NCBI RefSeq assembly: GCF_000313135.1
Contig: NW_004457421.1
Location: forward strand, 1-27,218
Direction of reading: 5' to 3'
DNA length: 27,218 nt
From: Acanthamoeba castellanii str. Neff
Taxonomy: Eukaryota > Discosea > Longamoebia > Acanthamoebidae
Shown: piece by piece, positions 10,607 through 21,483 of the stretch
How positions within the stretch are numbered: position 1 is the stretch's first letter
Layout of the letters: each line of letters opens with the position of its first letter
The notes under the pieces: model-generated
What the model was told of the DNA's origin: nothing
The model's input: only the letters and a program-made list of their open reading frames with translations
Database searches by the model: none
Translations under genes and position numbers: made by a program

Positions 10607-12742
10607 TCAGTGGTGGTACTGCTGGATGAGTCTGAGCACGTGCGGGTAGATGTCCACGTTGGCGTCCTCGGCCCACAGGAAATCGACGTGCGAGTAGGTC
10701 GGCTCGAAGTGCTCGAACACCGCCGGAGGCCCTGTGTGTGCGTGCATTCGACATCAGTCGATGCGCACGCAACAGCGCACACGCAACAACGCTCGCACAC
10801 GCACCACCGCACACGCACACGCACACGCACAAGCACACAAGAAAGCGGTCGAAGACGTACTGAGCTCCTTCTTGAGGCGCGCGACGTCGATGGGATCGGC
10901 GAGGTAGTCGTTGCCGCCGGTGAAGAGGGCGACGGGCAGCTTGGGCGGCATCTGCGAGAGCAGGTACGGCGGCGGCGTGCGCTGGCCGTAGCGCTTCATG
11001 TTGCCCGCCTCGCCCCAGTCGTACCGCTGGAAGGCGTCCGTGTCCGCTCCCTGCGACCTGTTGTCGACACAGCGCACAAGGGGCCACACAGATCAGTCAC
11101 GCACACGCACACGACACACGTGCAGAGGGCACTGGTACCAATGGATCATGTTGAGCACCGAAGTGGGGTTGGGCTCGTAGCGGAGGTAGTACGCCAGCCT
11201 GCACGGTCGCATTGCGTAAATACCGTGTGTCGTGTTGTGTGCATAGAGGGAGGGCGAACCGAGACTGGTTGGTCTCGACGGAAGGACCCATGAGCGCGGT
11301 GAGCACGTTGTTGCAGATGGGCGGGTAGAGCGTGCACACACTGTACAAAAGAACGAAGGAAGAACGGAAGAACGAAGAGCGAAGAACATCAGCGAAAGAA
11401 AAGAAAAAGGAGGGTGGTGTGGGTGGTACTCGGGGATGAGCTTGAGCAGGGCGGTGGGAAGGTTGAACTCATTGACGCCCAGCAGCAGCAGGATCTCGAT
11501 CGGGTCCAGGTGGGAGAGCGCATTGAGCAGCAGCACCTTCAGGTGGCCCACGTACGCCACCTGAACGCCACCACCACGCCGCCCACAATCATCATTAGAC
11601 CGCACATACCGCACACACCGCGCACACACACTGCACACACCGCGCATGGCGACGCAAAGGGACGTACGGGAGCGAGGGCGACGAACACGTCAACGCGATC
11701 GGCGATCGAGTTGTTGGCCGAGAAGCCGGCGAAGGCCTGGATGGTGCCCTCGGAGTGGCCTACGTAGGCGAGCGTGGCGGCGCCGCTGGTGGCGAGCACA
11801 AAGTTGATGTTGGCCGGCAGATCGTACTGCGCCATCTCGTCGTAGGTGAACTGCCAGAAGGCGGGCTCAGACGGGTTGAGGACCTTGTGGCGCATGCTGT
11901 ACCCGTTGCCTCGGTTGTTGCCCAGCCACACCTCGTAGCCTGAGAACACGCGAGTGTCAGCGCACACGACACGACACACGACACGCACACGCACACGCAC
12001 ACTACACATGCGACACGCGCGGCGACGAAGGGATGGAGTAGTACCCTTGTCGGCGAGGATGAAGGGGAGGGACTCGTCAGGCGGGTTGAGTACGAAGCCG
12101 TTGGCGTTGTCGGTGAGGCCGTGCTGCACCAGCACCACGCCCCTCCGCGCTCCCTGCACGGCGACGACAACACAACGTTGCGGTGTGTCAGACGTCATTC
12201 ACGCTTCATTGGTCCAACCCAAGGACATGTTCCACACAACGTTGCACACCAACAAACAAAACAAATAGTGACGACTGTCGGGCCACCGAAGCTTGGAATG
12301 AAAGGAATGCAGTCCCACCGGGGCCACGGTGGGAGGGCGATAGCGGTGGATGGGAGTAGAGGAAGAGAAAGAGGGGAAGTGTGGGGGGGGGGAGTACGGG
12401 GGTGCGGTGGTAGATGCGCTGCAGGGAGAGCAGGTAGCCGTCCTCGGTCTCGGCCCAGTAGTCGTCGCATCTCTGCAAAACAATGAAAATCAAAACAAAT
12501 CACCAGCAAGTAATTGAAGAAAAAGCATTGATGCAAGCTGCAGCCTCTTATGCAAAGGTTAAAAGAAGATGGCCAAAGAAGGAAAAGATGAAGGAGGTGG
12601 TTAAGAGGCGAAGAGGTGGGCGTACGTAGCCGTAGTCACGAATGATGCCGGTTACGTTGGACGGGTAGGCGTGTGCGGTCGAGGCCAGCATGGCCACCAC
12701 CGCCAGGGCAAGTGCCACCACGACGCACGTCGTCCACTTCAT
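10607..12742 (-). CDS. secreted or lysosomal acid lipase (gastric/LIPA family)
   Basis: AB-hydrolase that cleaves triacylglycerols or cholesteryl esters, normally in the lysosome/phagosome or outside the cell. Nine exons on the minus strand: 12742-12626, 12472-12398, 12153-12045, 11939-11668, 11560-11430, 11340-11260, 11198-11133, 11057-10861, 10731-10607, giving 390 residues (human LIPA 399). The N-terminus MKWTTCVVVALALAVVAML ends in TAHA, a clear signal peptide with cleavage near residue 25. Family motifs: AETEDGYLLSLQRI, VVLVQHGL oxyanion region, YEVWLGNNRGN, nucleophile elbow GHSEG (Ser163), GGNDYLADP (Asp334) and SHVDF (His364), so the triad is complete. The elbow reads GHSEG where animal members have GHSQG. 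Introns contain CACACG-type repeats on the plus strand. It diverges from the CH-DH-PH gene. Confidence 0.94.
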
Positions 12743-13598
12743 CTTCTGCTGCTTCGCTCTCGGGGGGAGTGAATGCTGGTGAAGGGAAATGCCGATAGCT
12801 CAGGTTAGGGCGCCTTTTGTATGACTTCAGCGGGTGCCGACGGCACCAACCACCGCACGGCACGTCGGGCTGACGTCACCCACAACCATCTCCGGCATTG
12901 AAGTTGTGCTCCACAATTCCAGCAGCATGAAGAAGCGGCGACATTACCTTTGTTGGGCCAAACATCAGCATTCCACGGCGTGTGTTGCACATTCACCCAG
13001 TGGGGCATGTTGACACAACCAATTGTTGCAAACCTGTTCTTGCAAGAAAAAAGTGAGATATATCATTGCAGACCTTAGCATCAGCCCTTGGTTGCCTGCT
13101 CTGTCTGTGGACTTCACCAGGCACCCCTTTGCACTCTCACTCACTGGGCGCACCAGAAAGCGGAAGAATCGGAGCTAATAGGACAGAAAGGTGGATAAAT
13201 CCAGAATTGGGAGCCCTTCATTCATGAGGACAACAGCAACAAAGTGGGCGAAGAGAACAACAGCAACGGCGACCTGTGCGAACGAACACCGTTAGAGATT
13301 ACTTTACTCCACGGCTTGCCGCTTATCTGCTGAGGTAAGGGGTCTCGACGGCTAAGGGCTCTTGCCTCCCGCCCTTCTCCTCCCGCTCCCCCGTTTTTTT
13401 CGATTCTCTCCAATCTCTCCCCTTCTTGTTTATGTGGGGGGGGGTGGCGGTTCCTTCGCTTTCGTTCTTTTTCGTTACCCCCCCCCGACCTAAACTCATT
13501 TCGCCATTCGCCCCCCCCCCCCCGAACCACGCGAAGGGAGTGACGAAGGAAGGGAAAGGCCGGGAAAAGGCCGGAAGCACTACACGCGCGCGCACGGC
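12743..13598. promoter_or_regulatory. 856-bp divergent intergenic region with poly-G/poly-C runs
   Basis: It separates the start codons of the lipase (-) and the CH-DH-PH gene (+) and must hold both promoters. No supported gene lies inside. Its distinctive part is a G9 run at 13436-13444, a C9 run at 13478-13486 and a C13 run at 13511-13523, all within 90 bp, 75-165 bp before the ATG of the plus-strand gene. Confidence 0.6.
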
Positions 13599-15853
13599 AT
13601 GTCGGTGGCGTCCCTCAATGCGACCCTCGAGGAGCAGAAGCGGCTCAAGTACGACGCGGCACTCGAGGCCGAGCTCCGCAAGTGGATGGCCTCCGTCCTC
13701 GGGGTGCGCTCTCCGCCGCACTTCCTTCCTTCCTTCTTTTCTTTTCCTTTCTTTCTTTCCTCATCTTCGCTCTTCCCACGTGGCCCGCACGAACTTACTC
13801 GTCCCGCCGGCGGTGGTGGCCACCGCACGACGCACCGCCCCACAGGAGCCGGGGCTCGCAGACGTCTCGAAGCCGCTCCAGCAGCTCCTCAAGGACGGAT
13901 CGGTCCTGTGCCGGTACTCGCTTGCTCGCTGGCTCCCCATCTCCACCAAAAGGCTGCCTTTTGCGTCGCAATCTGGCTGACTCGAGACACTGCGACTGGT
14001 CGTCGTCGTTGTCTTCGTCGTCTTCGTCTCTTCTCTCTCTTTCTGTAGACTGGCCAACAAGATGCACGCAGGGCTCGTGACACGCATCAACGCCTCCGGG
14101 CTGGCGTTCAAACAAATGGTAAACGGCCTCATTCTCGGCGTGTCGTGCGTGTCGTGCGTGTGCGTGTGTCGTGTGATGCAAGAGTCCGGAGCACTCTCGA
14201 GACCTAACTGGTGGTGTGGCTCTCAAATCAATGCGAACAGGAAAACATCACACATTACCTGGCGGCGTGCCAAATGTTGGGGTTCCAGCCGGGTGAGCTG
14301 TTCGACACCACCGACCTCTACGAAGACAAGGACATGATGCGGGTGCGTGATGTCACCGCCCCCCCATTAATTCCCTCTTTCCATTCTTCGCGTCGCGTCG
14401 CATCTCAGTACTCACTGGCGGGCGCGACACTGTCGCACGCAGGTCCTCCAAAACGTGAACGTACTCCGAAAGTTTAGCGAAAAGTACGACTCTGCCGCCG
14501 TGAGGTACGACAGTTCTCTCCAGTTCGCTCCCGCTCTCGCTCCGGCCCTGCGCGTGTGTGGGCTGAGAAAATTTGTTGCAATCTCTGTCAGCAAATTGGT
14601 GAGCGAGGCCAAGGAGCAGGCGCCGCTGGCGAGCGGCGGCTCGGGTTCGAGCTGGGGCTCGACATCATCGAAGGGGCGCAGCAAGTCTAGCGTCCTCTCC
14701 CGCCCCACGGTCCAACGCAACGCCGCGGCCTCGGCCCCCAACTCGCCCGCGCTCAGTGCGCAGCTGCCCTCTCTCTGAGTTCGAGCAAGTCACAGGAAAC
14801 CGCTAACCGCACACGCACACGCACCACCGCACACGCACACGCACCACCGCACACGCACGCGCACATGCACACGCATCATCGCGCACACCACCGCATGCAA
14901 ACGGTGCTACACAGAGGAAGAGACTCCGGTGGGTTCGCCTGCAGCGACGACGGCGACGAGCCCCGCGCAAGCCGGTCCGACGCACAAGCGGTCGGGTTCG
15001 GCCTACAGCCGAACCCCGACGTACTCGCTCAAATCCAACGACTCCTCCTCCTCCAGCGCGTCCCTGGGCAGCCCCTCCACAAGTACTACCGCACTCCTTT
15101 GTCACCGTTCGTCGTCGTCGTCGTCGTCATCATCATCACTGACTGACTGACGACGTTGTGGGCAGGTCGAGCAGCGGTGATCGAGGTGTCTTCGCTCCAC
15201 GACGATGTTGTGACCAAGGAGGAGTTCAAGTACTCGCTCGAGGTCGAGGTAAGGCCGACTCTGTTCGAGACTCCAGAGCACCAGGTCCCTAGGTCTCTAT
15301 ATCTCGAGGGTGCTGACCGGTGTGTCGGGGTGGTGTTCCCAGGGAATCGCCCAACGGTGGATCGAGGCGGTGCTCAAAGACAAGTTCCCCGCCGGGGTCA
15401 CCTTCGCCAACGCGCTCAAGTCCGGAGTGATTCTCTGCCGGTACTGACCGTCTCTCTTGCGCCAGAGACCACCCACGAGATTGTCGCTGTTCTGGGGGTT
15501 GTGTTTTTTAACTCCGACATGTGAATGTTATCGACGACTGCCGCAGATTAATCAACGCCATCAAGCCTGGCAGTGTGTCCAAGATCAACACGGCCAACAT
15601 CGCCTATCTGCAGATGGTACGTTCTACGGCGTGAAGCGCGTTCTTGGTCGTTGGCCGCTGCCGACGATGCTGACACGTGGTTTTTTTCGGCTGTGCGCGT
15701 GGGGTTGTCCAGGAAAACATTGAGCACTACCTCAAGGCGTGCGCCGCGTTTGGGCTGCGCAACAGCGACCTCTTCGACACCACCGACCTCTTCGAGGCCA
15801 AGAAGATGTCAATCGTACGCCCAACCCCTTCTCGCACTGCGCCTCTCTGTCGG

Positions 15854-15905
<52 letters not shown>

Positions 15906-18900
15906 AACAATCACTGTGGTCGCTGACTCGATTGCAATCGTGTTGCGCGCACACGCGCCTCGCAGGTGTTGAGCCACATCGTGGTGCTGGGCAATACTGT
16001 CAAGAAGCTGGACACGTGGCGCGGGCCGGTGATCGAGGACAGCAAGCACGCCAAGAACCTCTGGGCCGAGTCCCTCAACATGAACGAAATCAACGAGGCC
16101 GACCTCGACAAAGGTGTGTCGCATGCGTGCGTGTCGTGCGTGTTGTCGGTGGTGACTGACGGATCGGTCATTGGGCAGCGGAGGAGAACAAGCCGATCCC
16201 GCCCGAGCAGCAGGAGTGGATCGACTGGATCAACGACCAGCTCGCCAAGAGGAGCTGGAAGCCCATCAAGAACCTCACCACCAATCTCAAGTCCGGCGTC
16301 GTTCTCAATCGACTGCTTGAGGTGCGTGTATCATGCGTGTCGTGTGTGTCGTGTGTCGTGTGTGTCGTATGTTGTTGAGTTTTGGGGCGCAGCTGACGGT
16401 CGATGTGGTGTCGGGTGAGTGTAGGTGTTGCTGGGGCAGGACGTCGTGTATGTCTCCGAGCCGAAGTATCTTTGGCAGTACATCAACAACGTCACCGTCG
16501 CCCTGCGCGTGCTCGCCGGACACACATTCGAGCTCGTACCCGGGTGCACTGCGCGAGGTACGCTGCCTTCTGCGCTGACACCATCGTTCGTTCGCTCTCG
16601 AATGAAACCGACACGGCACACACGATACACACGACATTGGTGCAGACATTGTGAACGGGAATGTGAAGAATGTGATGGTGTTGATGAACTACCTGCGCGA
16701 CAAGTTCGACCTCGAGTTCCTGTTCAACAAGGTGATGGGCGAGGACATCGACGACGACGAGATGGACTCAATCGAGTCCGACACCCTCCAGTGGTCCATC
16801 ACCCCCACCTGGCTCCCCGAGCCACCCGCGCCCCCCATCCACGCCGCCGCCGCCTCATCGTCCTCGTCTTCATCGTCGACATCGACCCCGCCGACCACGC
16901 CCAGCGCAACCCAGCCGGCCACACCCGAGCACAAGGCGTCGCCGCGCCAGCCGGCGGCGGGCTTCATCGGACGGCCGAGCGAGGCGGCGACGTCGCCCCG
17001 CCGCCTGCCGGGCGCGCTGGACCTCAGTCCACGCCCCACCGCCGCCAAGCCCCAGCAGCAGCCGCCGGCGGGCTCGCCTCGCGTGGGCACCACCCCGCCC
17101 GCCTCGCCCCACCGGACCGCCGCCGCCGACGCGCAGCCGATTTTGTCACCGCGTCAGGCCGGGCCTACGACCGCCGCCCGCGCACCGCTGTCGCCGCGGC
17201 TCGCCCCGGGCGCCGCGCCCGCGCAAAAGCACCACACGGCGCCTGTCGACGCCGTCCACGAGATCAAGCCGCAGCCGCAGGCCCAGCCACTGCAGCACGC
17301 CAAGCCCGCTGATGGCGTGGCAGCGCAGGCCGCGGCCCAGCAGCGGCCGCTGTCGCCCCGCGTGATGGCCCTGACCACGCCCGTCGAGGCCCCTGCGGCT
17401 GCGGCGGTCGATGGCGGCATCGAGGCGTCGCCCAAGCGGCAGCCGCGTACGCGGTCGCACCGGGAGAAGAAGGAGAAGAAGCTGGAGCGGCTGCGGGAGA
17501 AGAGCATGTCCGACCGCGACCTGAAGAAGCAGGAGACGTTCAAGCGGAAGGAGGAGGAGAAGGAGAAGCGACGCGAGGAGAAGGAGCGGAAGCGGGAGGA
17601 GAAGGAGCGCAAGAAGGAGGAGCGCAAGAAGCGGAAGGAGGAGAAGAAGAAGCAAGAGGCCGACACCGTCAAGGCCAAGAAGGGCAAGCACCGCAAAGGT
17701 TCGCACCCCCACCCCACACATTCTCTCCTGTGCTGCTTTGTCTTAACCGCACAACCGCACACGCACACGACCACACACGCACACACGCACGCACACGTGA
17801 AGCCCTTTCGCTGGGTGGTGCTGGAGCGGCGGAGATTGTGGCGCCGGCGCCGGCGAAGGCCACCAAGGGCAGCTCCATCTCGGTACGGCGCACGATCCAC
17901 CGCCTGAAGCCACAAAGCAGTGGCCTCTGACGCCCTCCAATTTGCAGAAGGGAACGAAGAAGGCGTCAATCGGAAGGGCCAAGGGCGCCATTCTCGCCGA
18001 GGAGACACATGCGGCCGCCGCGTCACAGCCCGCCTCGACTCAGTGTCAGCCCGCCACCGCTGGTCCTTCGGTCGCGCCGGCAGCATCTGCTCCTGCTCAG
18101 GTCGCGGTACGTCCTTCATTCTTCTTCGTTCTTTTGGCGCAGCAGTTTAATTTACCTCCGCTTCGCAACTGCAGCAGCAGCCCAAGCCCGCCGCCGCTGC
18201 CGCTGTCGCGCCGCTTAGCCCGCGCGGTCAGTGGGGCCAGCCCGCACAGCAGACTCAGCCTCAGCCGCAAGCCACACGGACCGCGGCGGTTCCGTCGATC
18301 GACCTCGGCACGGCCGTGTCGGCAACGGGGCGGCCCGTGGGTCCCGGCTCGGCCGTGCCCGCCACCGGAACCCTCCGCCGGGCGGCCCAAGCCGCAGCCG
18401 GTACACCTTTTCGTCCTCCCTTTTAGCGCCGACGTCTCAGCATCATCGCGGCCGGTTCGGGCTAACACATGATCATTTTTATTTTTATTGTGCGTGTGCG
18501 TGTGCGGGTGCGGTCGTGTGCGCAGAGCTCAAGCGGGAGAAGGCGCGCATCGTGGTGCGCAAGAGGGTCGTCGACGAAATCCTCTCCACCGAAGCCTCGT
18601 ATGTGCGCTCCCTGGAGATCGTGGTCAAGGTACCGTGTGTGTCGTGTGCGATGTGTGTCGTGTGTCATGTGCGTGTGCGGCGTGTGCGTAAGCTAACTCT
18701 CAAAACACAACAGCAAGTGCTTACTCCGCTGCGAAGGGCGTCGGCAAAGGTGCTGAGCGACGAGGAGACGGAGGTGGTGTTCATGAACATCGCCGGCCTG
18801 TTGACCCACCACCTGCGCTTCCTGGACCTCGTCAAGGAGCGCGTCTCCTCGTGGAGCCCGCGCTCGACCATCGGCGACGTCTTCCTCTTCAACGTACGTC

Positions 18901-20453
18901 CCTGCATTCCTCACATTCCTGACACAACACCGCACACGCACACACTCACCGCACACACCGCACTCACACGCACCGCTCTGTGCAGACCGACTTCATCAAA
19001 GAGTACGGAGGCTATCTGAACAAGTACAACACGGCGCTGGTCACGATGCGCCATCTCGTGGAGAAGCGGCCGGCCTTCAAGCAGATCAAGGAGGCCTTCG
19101 AGTTGGAGCAGCTCAAGACGACGTCGCTCACGCTCGACGCCTTCCTGATCATGCCCGTACAGAGGCTGCCCAGGTTCGTTTTTCTCACGTGCTCTATTCA
19201 ATCGCACACGCACTCACCGCACGCACCGCACTTAACGCACTCACTCACCGCACACGCGCAGGTATGTGTTGCTTCTCAAGGAGCTCCTGAAGTACTCGAA
19301 CCAGACCCACCCGGACTACGCCTACCTCGAGCGCGCCCACGCCAAGGTGAAGGCCGTGCTGGACGAGCTGAACCGGGGCATCGACGAGGAGGCCCACGTG
19401 CGGGTCCAGAAGATCATTTCGATCGAAGACGACATCGAGGGACTGCTCGAGCATCTGGTTCGTCCGAAACACACTCGCACGTTCTTTACATAGTGGCGTG
19501 GAATGCTGACTATGTGCAAACCGTGTGGTGGTCGTGCAGTCGGACGGCCTCTACCACCCGCAGCGTACGCTGGTCCGCGAGGTACGATTTCCGACTCATG
19601 TGTCGTGTGCGTGTTGTGTGCGTGTCGTGCGTGTCGTGAGGTCTTCGGGGCTGATCTGGCGATGGTGTGGTGCAGGGACTTCTCAATCTGCGGATAACCC
19701 ATCGCGGCGCTCGGCGGAAAGACAGCATGCGCTCCTTCCAGGTACCGTCTCGCCTGAGTGTCGGACTCAAGAGGGAAACTAGACTAAACTAAACCAACTC
19801 CTCCGATTCAGAAACAATACTACTTCTTCGCCTTCAATGACCTGATCGTCTGCTGCGGCAAGCGCGAGCCGGAGAAAGCGTCCAAGGGTACGCGACAGTC
19901 GTGTGTTGTGTATGGCGCACCACACACACGTGCGAAGCTGCGCGTGTTTGGACGTTGACACGCTCGCAGCTGACTGACCCTGGACTGTAGGCGGGAAGGG
20001 CAAGGGAAACGCGGACCCCGAGGGCGGTAAATCGTTCCGCTATGCCGGCAGCGTGCGCCTGAGCGAGGTGCGCCCCCCCCCCTCCTTTATCTCTTCTCAC
20101 TCACCGACTCACTTGTCCTCAACCCACACGGCCTAACTTTCGCTCTCGTGTCGCGTCGCTCAGGTCGTGCGACTCGGGGACGGCGTGGCGGTGGACAACG
20201 ACAACGCGGAGGCGATGCAAAGCAAGCTGATGCACATCCAGTTCGCCTTCCACGTCGAGACCGAGCACGTGGTACGTAGAGCCTCTTTTCCCGATCGTGC
20301 TTTGTTGTTTCTGATCGAACACACACGACACACGACGCACACCGCACACATGAATCCATCCAGGCGTGGACGCTCGTGTGCAGCTCGGAGCAGGAGAAGC
20401 AGGCGTGGCTGAGCATCGTACGCCAGGGCGCCACCAACGCCAAGAAGGTCTAG
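13599..20453 (+). CDS. triple calponin-homology plus DH-PH protein (Trix-like RhoGEF)
   Basis: A predicted actin-binding Rho-family guanine nucleotide exchange factor of 1386 residues in 28 exons: 13599-13703, 13846-13913, 14049-14118, 14241-14342, 14443-14504, 14592-14755, 14915-15082, 15166-15248, 15343-15440, 15547-15616, 15713-15814, 15966-16113, 16179-16321, 16425-16557, 16646-17698, 17803-17882, 17948-18106, 18175-18400, 18526-18629, 18714-18893, 18986-19173, 19262-19457, 19540-19581, 19676-19741, 19812-19887, 19991-20067, 20164-20271, 20364-20453. CH1 is at about 20-135, CH2 268-385, CH3 420-545 (DIVNGNVKNVMVLMNYL). A Pro/Ala/Ser linker, a Lys/Glu-rich probable coiled coil at 770-855 and a second Ala/Pro linker follow. 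DH is at about 1015-1230 (VVDEILSTEASYVRSL; LIMPVQRLPRYVLLLKELL) and PH at 1235-1385 (YYFFAFNDLIVCC; WTLVCSSEQEKQAWLSIV). The order CHx3-DH-PH matches Dictyostelium Trix. All phases agree. Intron 6 retention would stop translation at 14778. The junction at 17803 could instead be 17827. Confidence 0.88.
15106..15150. repeat. CGT/CAT trinucleotide and GACT repeats in intron 7 of the CH-DH-PH gene
   Basis: Runs of CGT, then CAT, then GACT units between the donor at 15083 and acceptor at 15165. Intronic under the model given for the surrounding gene. Confidence 0.8.
15854..15905. repeat. TGACGA hexanucleotide tandem repeat
   Basis: About 8.7 perfect copies of a 6-bp unit inside the intron 15815-15965 of the CH-DH-PH gene. 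Translated it would give alternating Asp/Asp, Met/Thr or Val/Ile runs; the flanking CH2 exons join in phase without it, so I treat it as intron. Confidence 0.9.
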
Positions 20454-20500
20454 CGCACCCCAGCCAGACCCACTGTACCACCACCACCACCACCAATAAC

Positions 20501-20506
20501 AATAAA
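20501..20506 (+). terminator. poly(A) signal AATAAA of the CH-DH-PH gene
   Basis: AATAAA 48 bases after the stop, preceded by a short CCA repeat at about 20478-20494. The facing Pmp3 gene has its own signal only 25 bases away on the other strand. Confidence 0.65.
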
Positions 20507-20530
20507 TGGAGATGAGTTGATTTTTTTGTC

Positions 20531-20536
20531 TTTATT
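20531..20536 (-). terminator. poly(A) signal AATAAA of the Pmp3 gene
   Basis: The plus strand reads TTTATT, which is AATAAA on the minus strand, about 95 bases after the Pmp3 stop. A T-run lies just to the left on the plus strand. Confidence 0.6.
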
Positions 20537-20630
20537 GGTCTAGAAAAGAGCTGTTTAGATGGCGGCACAGCGCGCATCTGCGGTTGTGTAGCGCCGTGGA
20601 CGCGGTTGGTTTGGACGTCGAGTCAGAGCT

Positions 20631-20938
20631 CTAGACGGCTTCGCCGGGCGTCACGCAAATGATGTAGATGGCGTGAATGATACCTGGTGGGGCGACAGAA
20701 AAGAACGAAGGTGAGCGCGAGGAGAAAGAGCGAATGCGACTGGCGACACAAAGAAAGCAAGAAAGATGTAGTGTGTGATGGGTATGTGGTGCATGTGTGT
20801 ACCTCCGATCCAGAGTCCGAATATGCAGAGAAGCAGATTAATGAGGAGGTTGATGCCACAGCCGCGCTTGATGAGGACCGGCACGGGAGGCAGGATGATG
20901 GCTAGGATGCACAGCAGGATGTCTACGAGGGTGGCCAT
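20631..20938 (-). CDS. Pmp3/RCI2 (UPF0057) plasma-membrane proteolipid
   Basis: Small double-pass membrane protein; yeast Pmp3 and plant RCI2 relatives affect membrane potential and tolerance to salt and cold. Two exons: 20938-20803 and 20683-20631, giving 62 residues; the intron splits a Gly codon and the phase agrees. Helix 1 is VDILLCILAIILPPVPVLI, with the family LPPV signature; a KRGCG turn follows, then helix 2 ILNLLLCIFG-type (INLLINLLLCIFGLWIGG), and the end is IHAIYIICVTPGEAV. Length fits the family (50-60 residues in most members). The ATG at 20938 is chosen because it gives the family-type MATLVDILL start; a longer upstream frame to 21016 adds unrelated residues. It converges on the CH-DH-PH gene, with 177 bp between the stop codons. 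Confidence 0.92.
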
Positions 20939-21451
20939 TGTTGGAGAGGAGGGTGGAGGTTGTAGGGTAGTGGTTTTGAGTAGTGAGTAGTTTGTTGGTA
21001 AGTGATGAACCTCCACCGGGTGTCCCTTTTAAACTGAGGCCCTGCGGGGCGTTCGCGGGCGAGCTCGCGCGGCTGCCTTGTCAACATGGGATGACTTTTC
21101 GATCGGTTGACCCTGAGTTCGGTCCAACTGCCCAACCGCAACGCTCGTCCAAACTTTATCACGGCGAAAATTCACTGGTTTCATTGTTCGTATCTCTTCT
21201 CTCTCTAGCTGTTTACATCGCCCAGCACTCTCTCCACTCAGTCATCTGCGTCACAATACAAATCTCTCCACTATCTATTCTCTCCCTCTTGTTTGCACTC
21301 AACACAACAGGGGAATGACTGTCCGCAAATTGTCCACCTGGCCAGCGAGAAGGCACCTCACCGCCAAGAAGAGAACTCCCTCGCAAACACTGGTGTTCGA
21401 CTCGCTCAGCTCCCGTTGAACGGGCCTTCTTGTCTAGAAATATGTGTTTAA

Positions 21452-21483
<32 letters not shown>

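Noticed and set aside
10104..11087. Long minus-strand open frame of 327 codons overlapping the kinase tail and lipase 3' exons
   Set aside because: It is a GC-rich shadow. It covers the real lipase exons in the wrong frame, is Arg/Ala-rich and has no domain.
13323..13721. Minus-strand frames upstream of and across the CH-DH-PH start
   Set aside because: They run through the G/C homopolymers and the first coding exon in antisense and have no recognisable features.
14779..14914. Splitting the CH-DH-PH gene into a calponin-like gene and a separate GEF gene
   Set aside because: The donor at 14756 and acceptor at 14914 join in phase, no ATG or promoter-like interval starts the second half, and the Ser/Pro linker continues smoothly. 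Kept only as an alternative-isoform finding.
17154..18119. Minus-strand frame of 321 codons antisense to the CH-DH-PH linker
   Set aside because: Poly-Leu/Ser reversal of the Lys/Glu and Ala/Pro linker; no domain and no start context.
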